64,000 bases of DNA from assembly GCA_012845835.1 (NCBI GenBank), contig JABAKD010000011.1, positions 2,264,001-2,328,000 of the forward strand, in the 5' to 3' direction. This DNA is from Undaria pinnatifida (Eukaryota > Sar > Phaeophyceae > Laminariales > Alariaceae). The notes beneath the pieces are model-generated. The model saw only the letters and a program-made list of their open reading frames with translations, made no database searches and was not told the DNA's origin. Made by a program: the position numbers and the translations under genes. This document shows, one piece after another, positions 1 to 13,720 of the stretch. The stretch's first letter is position 1; the number at the start of each line of letters is the position of its first letter.

Positions 1-1
1 C

Positions 2-184
2 TGCCCACGTCCGGCGCCGGTAGCCGAAGACCTGGTCATGCGCCGCGGTTCGCTGCCGGAGGGCGCGGCATGGGCTGCGGAACGGCCACGAGGTTCGGAC
101 CGCACTTGCTGTGGTGTCTTCCGATCAGCGGCCCCTCTGGATGGCTTGTTTGGTCTGCTTGGCGCCAGGGGTGGTTTCGTGTAG
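2..184 (+). CDS. Possible 3' end of a gene entering from the left edge
   Basis: The first 180 bases are much more GC-rich than what follows, and one frame stays open from the window edge to a TAG at 182-184. The peptide is rich in Ala, Arg, Gly and Pro and includes the stretch AEDLVMRRGSLPEGAAWAAE. I do not recognise it. A second plus-strand frame is open over the same bases, so the frame choice is weak. It could be the terminal coding exon of a gene lying mostly outside the window, or simply GC-rich non-coding DNA. Confidence 0.2.
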   Translation, partial: CPRPAPVAEDLVMRRGSLPEGAAWAAERPRGSDRTCCGVFRSAAPLDGLFGLLGARGGFV

Positions 185-2078
185 TGTAGACGTATGTTGT
201 GGCGTGTTTCGATTTCTAGTAGTCGCGTTAGAAGAGGGGTTTTTTCGAGCACGCCGTGTATGCCAGACAGCATGCATCGAACAGATTCAAAAACACCGTA
301 ACAACGCACAACCCGCTACCTTTCCACCTTGCCAGATGGATATCGCGAAGGGGGGACGAAGAGGGGCTACCTACCGGAGTTCCCGCAAGCGGTCGACGGG
401 AGAGTGATGCTGGACAATCGGCTGCCTCAAAAAAAGTGCTGCCGTGGCAACGGCAGCGCTCACTGTCACACGGCCTACTACGGCTGGCCACGGCAAAGCG
501 CGAGCTGCCGTGGCCTACGATACGGATGCATGAGTATGACTACAGTGGTGTAGTACCCACTTTAACATCATTATTTTTTATCCTCCGGCGGATGGGGCAA
601 AATAAAGCTTAAGCTCACCACACTCCCACGTATTTTCATGCACGTCGTGTGTCGATTTAACTCAATTGCATTCAATTCACAATCCAGAGCTAGCTGGCGT
701 GTCCTTTCGGTTTAACATAACCCCGTGAGAAGCCAATTTCGTGGCGTCGTCTCTACTCGACAATGAGCTTATATTTTACTAGATCCCTCCTATTAATAGC
801 GTGGGGGGACCCGTAGGGTATAATGCCGCTGTCGCCTTGCCGGTGACGAAAACCAAAGCAGAATCCACAGTAGTAGCAGACTAGCCTCTACCGTAGGCCT
901 ACCAACCGGCAAGGGGGGGTGTCGTTTCGCGCGTGTGCTCTGTTATCCTCACAGAGGTATGCACGTGAGACACTTGCAGCCTCGAGAGCAATCGTCACTA
1001 CACCCTCCCCCTTGCATTCGATCCTAAACGCCCATCCGTTGTCAGGACCCACCAGTATATCAGTACATCGTAGCAAGTATTTGATTACCTGGTTTTGAAC
1101 CAATCCGACATTTCGAAGAAATACACTGCCTTTTCATTCCTAGCAGGGTCTGAAGCAAATTCGACGGCGGTGTATAGATCTATGTTTTCACGAAAAAAAC
1201 AAAGCGGAAGAGCCTCGTAAAGACCTGCAAAACACATGGTGTGACGGGGGGGGAATATCATGGTAATCGATCTGCATCTCCGATCACCAAAACACACAGC
1301 CAGCATCGGAATCCATACTGTACTCGTATATTACGTAGCCCAGCACTGCCTGTGAAACCACACGTTGCCGCACCTCGACGAACTCTCAACGACTTACAGC
1401 GAAACCAGCGCGAGAAGAGTTGCCTGTTGTTTGTGTGTGCACAGGACCTCCCTTTGTGTGCGGCTTCAAGAACACTGTCCCTCTATAGTGTTGTTTGGGT
1501 AGTGTCTCGTATCTTGATATCATGGCTTTTGCGTTTTGTTTTTCTCTTGTCATGTGATCGAGATTTCCCGATTTCTACCACAAGTTAGCGACTTCAGCAG
1601 CGTGTGTGTGGTACAGCTGGGGTGTTCTGCAGCCTTCTTTGATTCTCACCCGCCGGCTAGTGCTGTTGAGGGTGACACTGAGGGAAGGACAGAACGCGTG
1701 GCTTGCTTCCGTGGGATCTTTCGTGAATCTTCAATCATAATTATATTTTCAACCTCTACTTTCTTCCTACATTTCACCTTGTTCTCCATGCATCTCCCTT
1801 TTTTGAGGGACATTCCTCGCCGCCTCCCCTACGACAAACTATATTCTACACATCAAGAGGATACGGTTTTTTTCTCTCATATTTTCTCCCCGCCTCCACT
1901 ACGCCGGTTTCCCCAGTAGGACAAGAGGGAAGATGTGGGGGGCGGACTCTGAGAGAACAGTACGCCGCCTGATGCGAGTGTGCCTTTCCAATCATAGTAA
2001 TCAGGACCAACTATGGTTAATAAAAACGAGGGAACAACTAGATTTTCGAGTATATGGTGGGTTCTGATCACAGTATAG
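185..2078. other. No gene recognised
   Basis: Only short frames without family resemblance or convincing splice signals are seen. A segment at about 570-600 containing TCCTCCGGCGGATGGGG recurs at about 40480-40497, so part of this stretch is dispersed repeat. A CTATTAATAG palindrome lies near 787. Confidence 0.5.
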
Positions 2079-3105
2079 GTCCCTCTATAGTGCCGGTTGA
2101 GTGCCGGTTGCCCGCTAGCGCCTATGACATTGCTTGGTGCATATGGGAAAACCAGTAATGGCAGTGTACGGAGTAGTGCCGGTTGCCGCTATAGTGCCGA
2201 TATTTCCGGCTGGTACGTACCGGCACTATATAGGAACCACTACTATACTGTGGTCCTCTGCAATAGCAACTCGCGCGAGTGGTGTTAAGCCGCTGAAGAA
2301 GCAGCCTTGCAGCCTTGCCATATCGTACGACCGACAGGGATGCGTTGAAAGCGGACAACGACGCCTTATCAATTCAAAAAATGGGAGCACCCCACTCTCT
2401 CCCCCCCCCACGAGGCAGCTAGATAGTATCCCCGTTGCTGTATCTAGAAGTAGCCACACCAGAAAATAAATCAATACATTAATAATTATAGTGCCGGTTG
2501 AGTAGTCCCGGTTGCGCACTGTATATAGTGCCTGTGGAATCGCTTGGCACAGACGCGAACAATCGGTAGTTATACCATGCGGAGTACGACGCCTTATCAG
2601 TTCAAATAATGGAAGCACCCCAACCCCTCCCCACGAGGCAGTTACATGGTGTCCCCGTTGCTGTCCCTGGATGTAGCCACACCAGAAAATAAAACAATGA
2701 ATATAAATACCAGGTATTAATTATAGTGCCGGTTGCGCGCTATAGTGCGCGTGGAATCGCTTGGCACAGACGGGAACAATAGGTAGGTTCAGCACGCGGA
2801 GTAGCGCCGGTTGCCGCTAGAGTGCCGTTTTTTCCGGCACACACCAGCGCTACTCGTATAGACGGACCACTACTACACAATGGTCATCGGCAAATAGCCA
2901 CTCGTCCGAGTGGCCTGGAGCCCTAGTAACCCCCCCCCCAAGCAGCCTTGGTACATGGTGCGACCGACAGGGACGGGTTGAAAGCGAACAACTATACCTT
3001 ATCAGTTAAAAAAATGGAAGCACCCCAAACCCCCCGCCACGAGGCAGTTGCGTAGTATCCTAGTTGCTGTCTTTGGAAGTGGCCACACCAGAAAATAAGT
3101 CAAAT
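2079..3105 (+). repeat. Tandem composite of CTATAGTGCCGGT MITEs and a second repeat
   Basis: A MITE-like unit starts at 2079 with GTCCCTCTATAGTGCCGGT and ends near 2238 with the inverse word. It is followed by a different block (about 2290-2465) containing GACGCCTTATCA, GGAGCACCCCA, CACGAGGCAG and GCCACACCAGAAAATAA. The pair then recurs twice in direct order: MITE parts at about 2487-2588 and 2722-2874, partner blocks at about 2588-2700 and 2935-3105. The copies differ by scattered substitutions and length changes, so the array is not recent. The MITE word also recurs in both orientations at many other sites in the window. Confidence 0.75.
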
Positions 3106-3106
3106 G

Positions 3107-3345
3107 AATTCGAGGCTGTCACCCATATGCAAGAAAGTACGCCCAAAGCGTCGATCTCCGCCTCACAAGTGGTTTCTTAGCAGGATGCAGCTCACCCTTC
3201 GAACGACTCGCCGAACACCTAACGGCGCTTCGGGCTTGGTGGACGCGACGCCTGCCTGGTAAGTGAAACCCCGACGTGCTCCATCCCGGCATTGTAGGAA
3301 TGCGAGAGTCTACAGTCGTACGACCACGGCTTTACATGAAATGAG
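3107..3345 (+). repeat. Dispersed repeat, copy 1 (family E)
   Basis: This stretch, with the words GCTGTCACCCATATGCAAGAAAG, CTTAGCAGGATGCAGC and CGACTCGCCGAACACC, recurs in reverse orientation at about 22843-23342 and as a shorter direct copy at 48195-48345. No coding capacity is evident. It is followed to about 3640 by a G-rich tract and a second piece matching the same family (CATGCATAGCCGTAG). Confidence 0.7.
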
Positions 3346-3726
3346 TACACCCCCCTCCCCTGCCTCTTCTGCCTTCCGCTCATCGCTGCTGTAGGAGCTC
3401 GCCCGAGTACCAGTTAAGGTGTGCGCGAAGCTGGATGGACGAGGTAGAACGAGTCGTGGACACGCATGGGGGCAGGTGGAGGGGGGGTGGGAGGGTTGGG
3501 GGGGGGAGGGGGGACTCATTTCATGCATAGCCGTAGCCGTATGACCATAGATCCTCGCATCCCTACTATGCCGGGAAAGAGGGAAGCCGTTTTGACCCCA
3601 GCAGAACTGCAACTGCACACTTGAGGGAATTGAAAACAAGAATCATAGTCGGGTGATTCTTGCAGTGTGAAACTGAAGAGCAAAGCGAAACTAGAGACGA
3701 AGGCCGCCGGGGGGGATTCCGTCTCT

Positions 3727-6700
3727 CTACGAAACCCTGACCTGTCTGGCTGCTGCGAAGGGGAGGTCTCGAGGGACGCCTATCCTGTCCCTCAGGTACT
3801 CCATGCAAAGCTGAACCTGCGCAAGCACGAAAACAAAAAATTAAATGGAAGCAATACACAAACAAAACACACTTACGATGGAGACGAAAAACAAATGTCG
3901 GCGACAACATAGACGTATCGATACACGCCCCTTGTGGCGTCGGCGGCAATCCTGGGGTATGGATTACTACTGCTATATAGGCATGGAGGCATGTATACTG
4001 TTGTACCCAACGTAATACACCTAAGAAGGTCAACACATAATATCAACCAAAAACGGCTCCACGCCGATAGATAGGGAACGTCTTGCCAAAATTAATTGTT
4101 TCGAGCGCGAAAGCGCGTAGATTCCCGTTTTTAAACATGTTCGTGGTCGTCTGTCTGGCTGCCGCCATCGTCGGTGTTGTTACTGCCACCGTCTTGGCAC
4201 TACTACTGTAGTACCCACACACAGCCATCGTGGTCTTGGCCTTTGTCGCGCGATCTAGATTTTTATTTCTAGATCTTACTGCAGCAACGTGACATTACCG
4301 CCATCGGTCTTGTTTCTGCCACCGTCGTGTCACTACTGTTACTGTATAGCAACCACAGCCGTCGTGACCTTGGCCTTTGTCGCGCCATCTAGATTATTCT
4401 TAGATACTACGGCAGCACCGTGACACCGTGTGGTTTCCGTCGCTCCAAGACCGTATGTAAGCGCTACTCATACCAGCTTGAATATAGCTGCAACAGCAGT
4501 AGTACCAGCTTCTGCATCTCACACCTGCCACAGTCTTGTGTGAAGTAAGTACCTGGTATCCGGGAAATGTGATGATGCAGGCGGCACGCATATAGGTCGC
4601 TCAGCAAAAGATTCTTAGAGGCTGCGTGGTACGTCCTATTGCTAGCAGCTGTTCCGTTCTCGGTTGCCCTGAGAATCGCAATACCATCTTCTTCTGCTGC
4701 CGTTGCTGCTGTCAATCAGTGCTGTTCCGCTGTAATACTGTACTGCTGCACTGCTGCTGCGGGAGCGGGTCTATGTTTTCGCTTGTCACCAGGTACTTGG
4801 TACCGGTACGTACCAGTACGAGCGAGTGTGGCATGCCTGCTGAATGAATATCCATGGGCGTACCTGTCGCGCTCGGTCAGGCCATGTCGTCTGTGCTTGC
4901 ACTTCGGTGCTGTGTGTGGTCTATTGCGTGCAAGTTCGGTACAAGCGTGGAGGCTCGCGCGGGCTGCACGGCATTCACTCTCGTTTGCGTGGACTGTCAT
5001 ACTGTCATGCAACCAGGAGGTATTTGTTGGTCCGGCCAGGTCCAGCGGGATGTCTTTTCGCGTCGACTAATCACACAAAGATGTACTATATCAAATGCGC
5101 AACAAAGCTCGATTTTCAGTGGTGCTTGTATTTCGGACATTTGCGGAAATTCGGTCTGTGATTCGTCAAATTCACCCATGCACTATATCAACATTGCCCT
5201 ACTTCTCGTCGCAGTGCCCCCAGAAAAACTCCCGAGTTTCACCACTGTCCTTTTTTGCCTCCCTCAATGCGGGTTCTATAGTTTCCGCGCGCAGAACGAT
5301 TGTAGGCTGAAGGTCTTAGCCGTGCTGACCCTGATACCAGCACGGGAGTCACTGGCCTACATCCAAAACTCGATGAAAATCGACGAGCACATAAAGCTGG
5401 AAAGTGGTAACGCTGAACCCTATGCGCGATAAAAATGAAGGCAAGCACCGGGGGGGTAAGAAGGGAAGACACCTGTGACCACGGCTTGTCCAGAGGGTAG
5501 CTGAGGGTAAAACCTCTTACGAGTGAGCTTGAGCGTAAAATCGATGATTTAATATAAACAGTAAAATTTATACCAGGTGTATATCTTTCATGAGGGCATA
5601 CACTCCCCGTCGTACGCGGGCGATCAAATGATCACACGCAGCTTGCAGAGACGAGTTTCGCCAAAATCAGATCTCACAGCTAAGGTGTCTTACTCTTTCG
5701 TTTTCGATTGGAATCCACCAACAGTGGGGTATCCGATTCAAGAGCCTCTCGGAACAGGCCGGCATTAGCGTGTTTGCGAGATACAGGTATCAGCTTTCAT
5801 TGCGTAGGAGTTGGGTAGGAAAACATATTATACTATTTATAGAATTGAAACCGTCGAATGTTTCACAATCCAAGGCCAACCCAACCCACGAAAAATCAGC
5901 GAAAAAAATGGTTTCACATATGTTTCAAAACCGCCGAACGGCACAACCCAAGGTCAACCCACGAAAAAACCACCAAAATTTATATTTCAAACATGTTTCC
6001 TGTTGAGGATAGGGGTTTTAGACTACCCTCTATCGAAGCAATGTTCAGTAGCATTGATTGGTTCATTGCTGTACTCGTGTCGTAGCAGAACTACAGTAGA
6101 AAGTAATATACGAGCGTTACAGTTGAACCGGAACTTTTCTTGGAGGAAATGTTCTAGAAAAGCGGCGGGATTACCACCTGTTCGACTACTGTTGTGTAGT
6201 TCGAGAAGATCGTATTGTACCAGGTAGTCGACTTCTCGATATCAGAAGCGTCTGAAAGGAGTAGTGCTCTGGACGTTGAGGCGGATGACGGGGGTGGCCC
6301 CACCCCATTCACTCTTCTCTCATCGTTCTATTCTTCCTCGTCAGTTTTCAGTGTCCCCTGAACTCTGGATACAGCAGTCCAATGTTCTTAGGTGTTTCTT
6401 TTCGTTCTATTCTTCCTCGTCAGTTTTCAGTGTCCCCTGAACTCTGGATACAGCAGTCCAATGTTCTTAGGTGTTTCTTTTCTTGGCCGAAAGCACCCGT
6501 TAAACCATCAATAAAACATCAATATATTTATGTCTCGTGCATCTTGCACTCTCGTTCGGTTAGTTTAATTGCTACCAGCGCCAGCCTCTGCGATCACGCC
6601 AGGTCGTATAGTCACATACGCCAACAGGTTTTAGAGCGTCCGGTCGCCCCGGTGGCGTATCAGGTTATCCTCGAGCCTGGTATATGTCAGATTCGTGAGT

Positions 6701-9700
6701 TCGGATCCCCCCGAGTGCATACTCGTATAAATTCGAGGGGATTTTTTCTTGTTCACAAATTGACTTGCGGAAAGCGCGAGAGCGTGGGTTAGCAACACTC
6801 GATGAAAAATCGAAGAGCAGTGGGATTGCTGAACCCGATGCGCGATAAAAACTGAAGGCAAGGACCGGGGGGGGAGAAGGGACGACACCTGTGACCACGG
6901 CTTGTCAGAAGCAGGAAAGTAGAAGTGTGCAAAAAAAAACAAAAAAAGCGCCACAACAGGAGTCTTCGAGGAGACGTCTTCGAGGAAATCTGCAATCTGG
7001 AACAGCAACAGGAGTGTCAACAAACACAGGACTGTCAACTGTGGAAGTTTGAAAAAATGCAAGTCAAGATTTTCGACAGCGGCTTGGATTTGATTGATTA
7101 TCTAGATTCAAGATAATTTGCACTGGTGGCCGAGTCCGTCTCGATCGTGTACTGCTGTCAGGAAGGATATCATCGTATCCACGCGCCGATATCGCTATAG
7201 GGGCGTTGTACTTTGCGTTTGCTTTTGTTGCACGAGTTGAGGGTAATGCGGCGTAATTACCGTACTTCTTGAGCCGTCGCAGATTGCGTTACGTCCGCTT
7301 GAGCCTCCACCAGCTGCAGCAACGACGGCACAGGTACGTCAGCTATTCGAACACGGGTCGAGAAAGGACTCGAGATGCTCAGCTGAGCCTGCACCAGCTG
7401 CAGCACCGACGGCACAGGTAGTGCACGTCAGTTATTCAAACAAAGGGTCGAGAAAGGACTCGAAACGTTCAGTGCCTGCACCAGCTGCAGCACCGACGGA
7501 CGGCACAAGTAGTGCGCGTCATTGGAACACGGGTCGAGAACAGACTCGAGGCGTCCAGTTGAGCCTGCACCAGCTGCAGCATAGAGGGCACGGGTAGTGT
7601 ACGTCAGAGGACCGCGTTGCACCAGCTGTAGCATAGACGGCACATGTAGTGTACGTCAGTACAAGAGGGCACAGGCCGAGCTTTGCAAACTCGGGGTGTG
7701 TTTTGGAGAAGCCTGCACAAGGATTGCAGCAAGGTATTTACAAATCCTTTACGTTCACCTCTGAGCGGGGGCGTTTGTCCATATCAAGGACGCCAACAAG
7801 CTCGGTCACACTTCGTGGGAAGGAAAGGTGTGCGGGTTCAGCCAGAACGAAAGCAACTAATTCCGTATCTGGAACCCCAAGACGCGTCGAGTTATCGAAA
7901 GCAGGAACATCGTCTTCATCGAAACACCACCGCACTTGCTTCCCCCTTTGACCCTGTGGCTTTCGCCGCTACAGGGTCTGGAAGCACCAACGTTTGACCT
8001 CAGCGGCAACAGCCTCGACGACAACTACTCTTCACGCAAAGACATGATACAGGATGCGAGAGACTATACGAGTGCTTTGGATTTCGACGCCAACGACCCA
8101 ATACTTATTATTACGCCCGGGAGTTCTTCGCCTGGGGGAGCCACACGCCTGGGGGAGCCACACCGCTGGAATCACCGTCTTCAGCTGTACCTGCGCGTGA
8201 CACTGCAGGTACAGATGTGACTGAAGACGGTGATTCCAGCGGTGTGGCTCCCCCAGGCAAGTAGTGGGCCGTTGGCGTCGAAATCCAAAGCACTCGTATA
8301 GCCTTTTGCATCTCGTATAGTCTTTTACATCCTATATCATGTCTTTGCGTGAAGAGTAGTTGTCGTCGAGGCTGTTGTCGCTCAGGCCAAACGTTGGTGC
8401 TTCCAAACCCTGTAGCGGCGAAAGCCACAGGGTCAAAGGGGGAAGCAAGTGCGGTGGTGTTTCGATGAAGACGACGTTCCTGCTTTCGATAACTCGGCGC
8501 GTCTTGGGTTCCAGATACGGAATGAGTTGCTCTCGCTCTGGCTGAATCCATTGTTGATGATAGGGGTTTTAGACTACCACCTATCGACGCAGTGTTCAGT
8601 AGCATTGATTGGTTCATTGCTGTACTCGTAGTCGTAGCAAAACTACAGTATAAAGTAATGTATATGCGTTACGGCTGAACCGAAGCTTTCTTGGAGGAAA
8701 TGTTCTAGAAAAGCGGCGGGATTACCACCTCTTCGACTACTGCTGTGTAGTGCGAGAAGATCGTATCGTACCAGGTAGTCGACTTCTCGATATCAGAGGC
8801 TTCCGGAAGGAGTAGTGCTCTGGGCGTTGAGACGGGTGACGGGGGTGGCCCCACCCCATTCACTCTTCTCTCATCCTTCCATTTTTCCTCGTCAGTTTTC
8901 AGTGTCCCCTGAATTCTGGACACAGCAGCCCATTGTCCTTAGGTGTTTCTTTTCTTGGCCGAAAGCGCCCGTTAAAACATCAATATATATATATATATAT
9001 ATCTGCCTCGTGCATCTTGCACGCTCCTTCGGTTAGCTTAATTGCTGCCAGCGCCAGCCTCTGCGATCACGCCAGTTCGTATCGGCACATGTGCCAATAT
9101 TTTCCTCGTACCATTTTTTTTATTTCGAACCTATGTTTTTCATGGGTGGTTGGCCTTGGGTGTATAACGTTCGTCGGTTTCAAATACTACTATTATTATT
9201 CCAACCCAAAGAAATTGGAAATTGCAACCACCCTATGAATCTTCCAGCTCTTATCTCCGCGCCGCTCTTATCTCAGATCGGGTACAGTACCACATACCAG
9301 GTGAGTTGTGCCGTAGCCACAAGGCGGGGCAAGCCGGTGTAACCCTTTTAGAACTGCAACAACTTTTTATGGGACAAAACACTTGGTAACAGTGCGAAAT
9401 AACGTCTTCAGTGGCGAAAGGGTGAAGTCCGGCTTTCCCTTATTTTGGACGCTCTTAAACCGGGTACCCCCTGTATGCAGCAGGGTGTAAAGTGTACAGC
9501 GACGCTGGCCTAGAGCTTCTATTGACCCCAGAGGGAAATGTGTGGAGGTATGTATGGGTAGGCGTTTTGTTGCGTGTCCCAAGGGCTAGCTTAACGTGTG
9601 CCACGTGTGACTGCTACTACCGCGTTTCGGTGACGAAAATCCCCAAAACATAAAGCTCTTGTGATATTGGAATCCAAGCTGGACGACTTCTGCAGTTGCA

Positions 9701-12700
9701 ATTAACAGGGATGGCGTGTTTTCGATCCTGGTTCGCGAACGATTCGCAGATCCATGTACGAGGCTCTCGAAAAAACTGTTAATCTTAAAGGTTCTAACAA
9801 CAGCCCGTATATAGAAACGCCTCCATTTACACCTTGTAAACCCATTTCTATCCTATTCTCACAATAAGGGGATGGTAGCTATCCACCCCCTACCGACAAT
9901 ACTACCGCAGGTATTGGCGGTAGCGGTTCTTGGGTGTGGTTCTCGCGATTGCTCATTTTGCGGTACCACCTGTAGGTGCGAGCTCAAACTTGCGGCAATA
10001 CGCATCCCTGGTTGCACCCGTTTTGTTGGGAACAAAACGACTGGAAAAAGTGTCGAATAAAGTTTTCGATTCTAAAAGGTCAGTTGCGGTTGTGGCTGTG
10101 GGTTATGGTTGTGGGTTGCGGGCTTCGGTTTTGGTATTGGGTATTCGGTTGTGGGTGTTGTTGTGGTCGTCGTTCTCACATGAACACGAAATAATCGCCA
10201 TAACCTAGCCCATGGTCAAGGGACAGGCTCCAGTCACGCTGGAGTGGAAATAATACCCCAGGCAAAAAAAATACTACAACCACAACACGCGAAACAAACC
10301 AAACCGATAATACCCACAACTGAAGCAAGTCGTACATCAGACAAAGAAGGTTAATGCTATCAGCAGTTCACGTTCGGGTAGGCTTGCACCTGCTTTTGGC
10401 AGATCTCCTCACTTGCCATTGACGTCATTGAGATAGAATCAAAGTGCTTCCAAACAAACCACCCCATGGCCGACAGTAGCCAACAACGAATAACACCGCA
10501 CACGACAAATATTGATAGCATTCTAACGATATTGAGTAGAGGAGCCCGGTCAGTCACAAACGGTTGGACCACAAGCGCTACCCGCCAATTTTTTTTCATC
10601 ACCTTCCCAGCTCAACTCTTAGGAGGTGTTCTTTACCCTCAGTGATCTTCTGGACAAGCCGTGGGTATTCGTAGGTATCTTCCCTTCTCCCCGCCGGCAC
10701 GTGCCTTCCTTTTTATCGAGCGTAGCGTTCAGCATTCCCACTTTTCACCTGTTCAAGCTCGTCGATTTTTCATCCCCTACCGCCGCCAGGGTTAGAGCTA
10801 AAAGTCAAACTTATATCGTACCTGGTCAACGGGGTTCTTCTGCGACAGTCCGGCAGCCTCAGCCTCCTCGTGCCCCTCCAGAAGGGCGTGCACCACGTGT
10901 CTGTCCATCACAGGGGGGCGGGGTTAAACTTACTCAAAACTATAGATCTTCAGCCCACAATTATGTGGCCATACGACTACAGCCACGTACGTACGAAATG
11001 AAAATCCTTCCCCCTCGAGCCCCAACCATGACTCACCTCAACGCAGCATCAACGGGCGCCTCGAAGTCCCTGTTGGGCTTCGCGTTAGGGTCGGCCAGTT
11101 CCGCCGCCACCCCGGGGACGCCGGGCAAACCCACCCCCCTTAGCGCGAACGGCACGATGGCCTTGCGGTTTCCGACGAGCTTGGCGGCGGCGAGACGCCG
11201 TGCAAGGGCGTCGGGGCAAAAATCGGAACCTACCGGCTCGAGGCCCCCCTCGGGGGACAGAGGTAGATGCCAAGAACCTGTTCGGCGTTTGTAGTATTGT
11301 TGCAAAAGAGGCGTTATAAAAAGGGATTTTTAACGGGTGCTGACCCGACCCGCGAGTTAAATGGAACGGTTTCCAAAGTCTCGCGGGTCGAGTCGGGTCG
11401 GGTCAGAAGGTAGTTCGGACCCTCAGGGTAGGACCAGACGGGTTTCAAATATCATAGGTATGTTCGGGTCACCCTGTCCCGACCCGACCTGCGAGAGGTG
11501 ACCACCCCCGTGAACAGCCCTGTAAAAAAATATGCTACAAAAGTTGCCACTGAGGTCGACGTATGGTGGATGCATCGTCCTCCTCGCCGTCTATCTCGTC
11601 ATCCCCCTGCCCCCCCTTCCCCCGACCCGGACCCTTGCGAGCGTATTGTGGAAAACCTTAACGTTACCACCGCTGTCGCTGCCATGGTTGGCGTTTTAAC
11701 ACCTCTAATAGAACTACCGTGCCAACGTCTTAGGAGAACGATTGCTTGGAAGACGCCTGGTACAATAGAGGTAGCACTTCTTCAGCCATTTTTTTTTGCC
11801 GAATAAAGGGGCTCCTTAACCCATCTTAACCCAAAATCCGTCGGAATTCCCTTCAATTATTGCCTTGCAAGGTAAATATACATATCTATATATATTGGGT
11901 GTATTTGTATACCTAGGCCATGGGGTTTGTTCATCGGATGACATTTTTCAGTTTACTCAAAAGCCAGTTTTGGGGTAAGGAATAAGAGGTCCTCAAGCCA
12001 CCACCCTCGGAAGGCAAAAACAGAGCCAGTGCACCTCCACCGTAGTAGGTATTTTGACACCGGTGTCGTTTTTCTTTTTGCGGTTCTGACAGGGATAACG
12101 CACCGTCGTTGCGGTCTATCTCCCCCCGCCCCCGCCCCCGCCCCCCCCCCCCCCCCCCTCCCCCGTCACCGGACACACACGCGATCCCTGTGACCACATA
12201 CGGCAGTACGGGCCTCCTAGTAAGAATATTTCAAAATAATAGAATTAGGATTGTTTTTGCCAGACACTTTTAACAAACTTGGCGTCGGACACGGTTGGTG
12301 CTCAAAATATTTCGCAGCGGTAAGAAACGGCGGAATAAGAAACATGCACCACAGGCATAAAATTCGAGAAAGCAAACATAAGACACTCAAGATAACACTT
12401 ACACCCTGCTGTTGCGCCCTCTTCCTCTTACGGTGGCCCACCACAAACACTCCGCATGCCCTCAAAGGTGGCTTTTTCTCGTATCGAGAATTGTTTTTTG
12501 GGTGGTTTTTCTTTCTTGGACCATTTCTCGAAGAAAGGCGTTTTCAATTCGGCGTAATATTTAAAATAGTAGACGGTCGATAACACGGCACTTCTGGTGT
12601 TTTTGGTTGATATACATGGGCCCCACACGAGCTAGACTTGACCGTTCCAGAACTGTCATCATCATTGCACGAGACAAACGACTTAGAAACAGTGTGGGAC

Positions 12701-13677
12701 AATTTTCGCAGATGATCAAAAAGGGATACAGGGGACACAGACTAGTGCGGGATACTTTTCTGTAAATCTAAAAGGTGTGTTGACGCAACGCACAACGCAC
12801 CGTCCTTGCCGTCTATCTCGTCCTTGTAAGGCACACCCTCCGCCTCTACGCGGCAGCCCCCTATCTGCGGGGGGAGGTCGTGGCAGTGTGTGTAGTAGTC
12901 GGACTTCGCCCCTCGGTAAACCTCGCGCGTGTCCATCGCATCGAACCACCTGGGGAGGGAACGAGGGCACCAATGGTCACGCTTTCAAGCGCGACGAGAC
13001 ACAAGAGGCGCCTGTCCAGGTCTGCACACACAAATCACACCAGATAAAATATCAAAACATGTTTCGATCATATATAATAGGGGTTTTTACGTTGTATTTT
13101 TTTTTCTAGTTTTTAGGTTTTGCAAATCACGAGAAGGCGTCGACTCAACCCAACCCTACCCCCAACAGGATAAGGCTCCCGGACATAAAGCGGGTAAGGG
13201 TTCATCTTAATCAGCGCCGAAAAAACGAGGCTTATCACGGTGTCTGGTAATCGAGACGGGGCGGGACGGAACTGTTTTGGCTTGTTTGCGGGAAAAAAAA
13301 TGAACACGGGACGGGACGGGACGGTAGAATGACGACCAAACAGGTTGTCGAGACGGGGCGGGACGGGACGGTGGGTGTACAATTTCTCAACGGGACGGGA
13401 CGGTAAATTTTAACTGGGTAGATTTTCACGGCGGGACGGGACGGTAAAATTCAACGGAATTTTTTTCTACAACGGGACGGGACAGTAAACATATTTTCTC
13501 GCGACGGGACGGGACGGTAAATGCAATTTTTCACGACGGGACGGGACGGTAATTTTTCTTCATGACGGGGCGGTCAATACAATTTTTCACGGCGGGACGG
13601 GACGGACGTACCATGGGACCGCCTTTTTGCCTGTCCCGAACGTGAGTCGTATACTATACAACGTACGTAGTAGTAGC

Positions 13678-13720
<43 letters not shown>

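Noticed and set aside
10599-10649. Alternative last exon of the GST-like gene (minus strand, 16 codons to TGA, phase 0 after exon 9)
   Set aside because: Splice phase fits and the acceptor CTTGTCCAG is good, but the exon at 3816-3727 matches the expected GST C-terminal extension ([11 protein letters not shown]) and also fits in phase. This one may be chance or a minor isoform.
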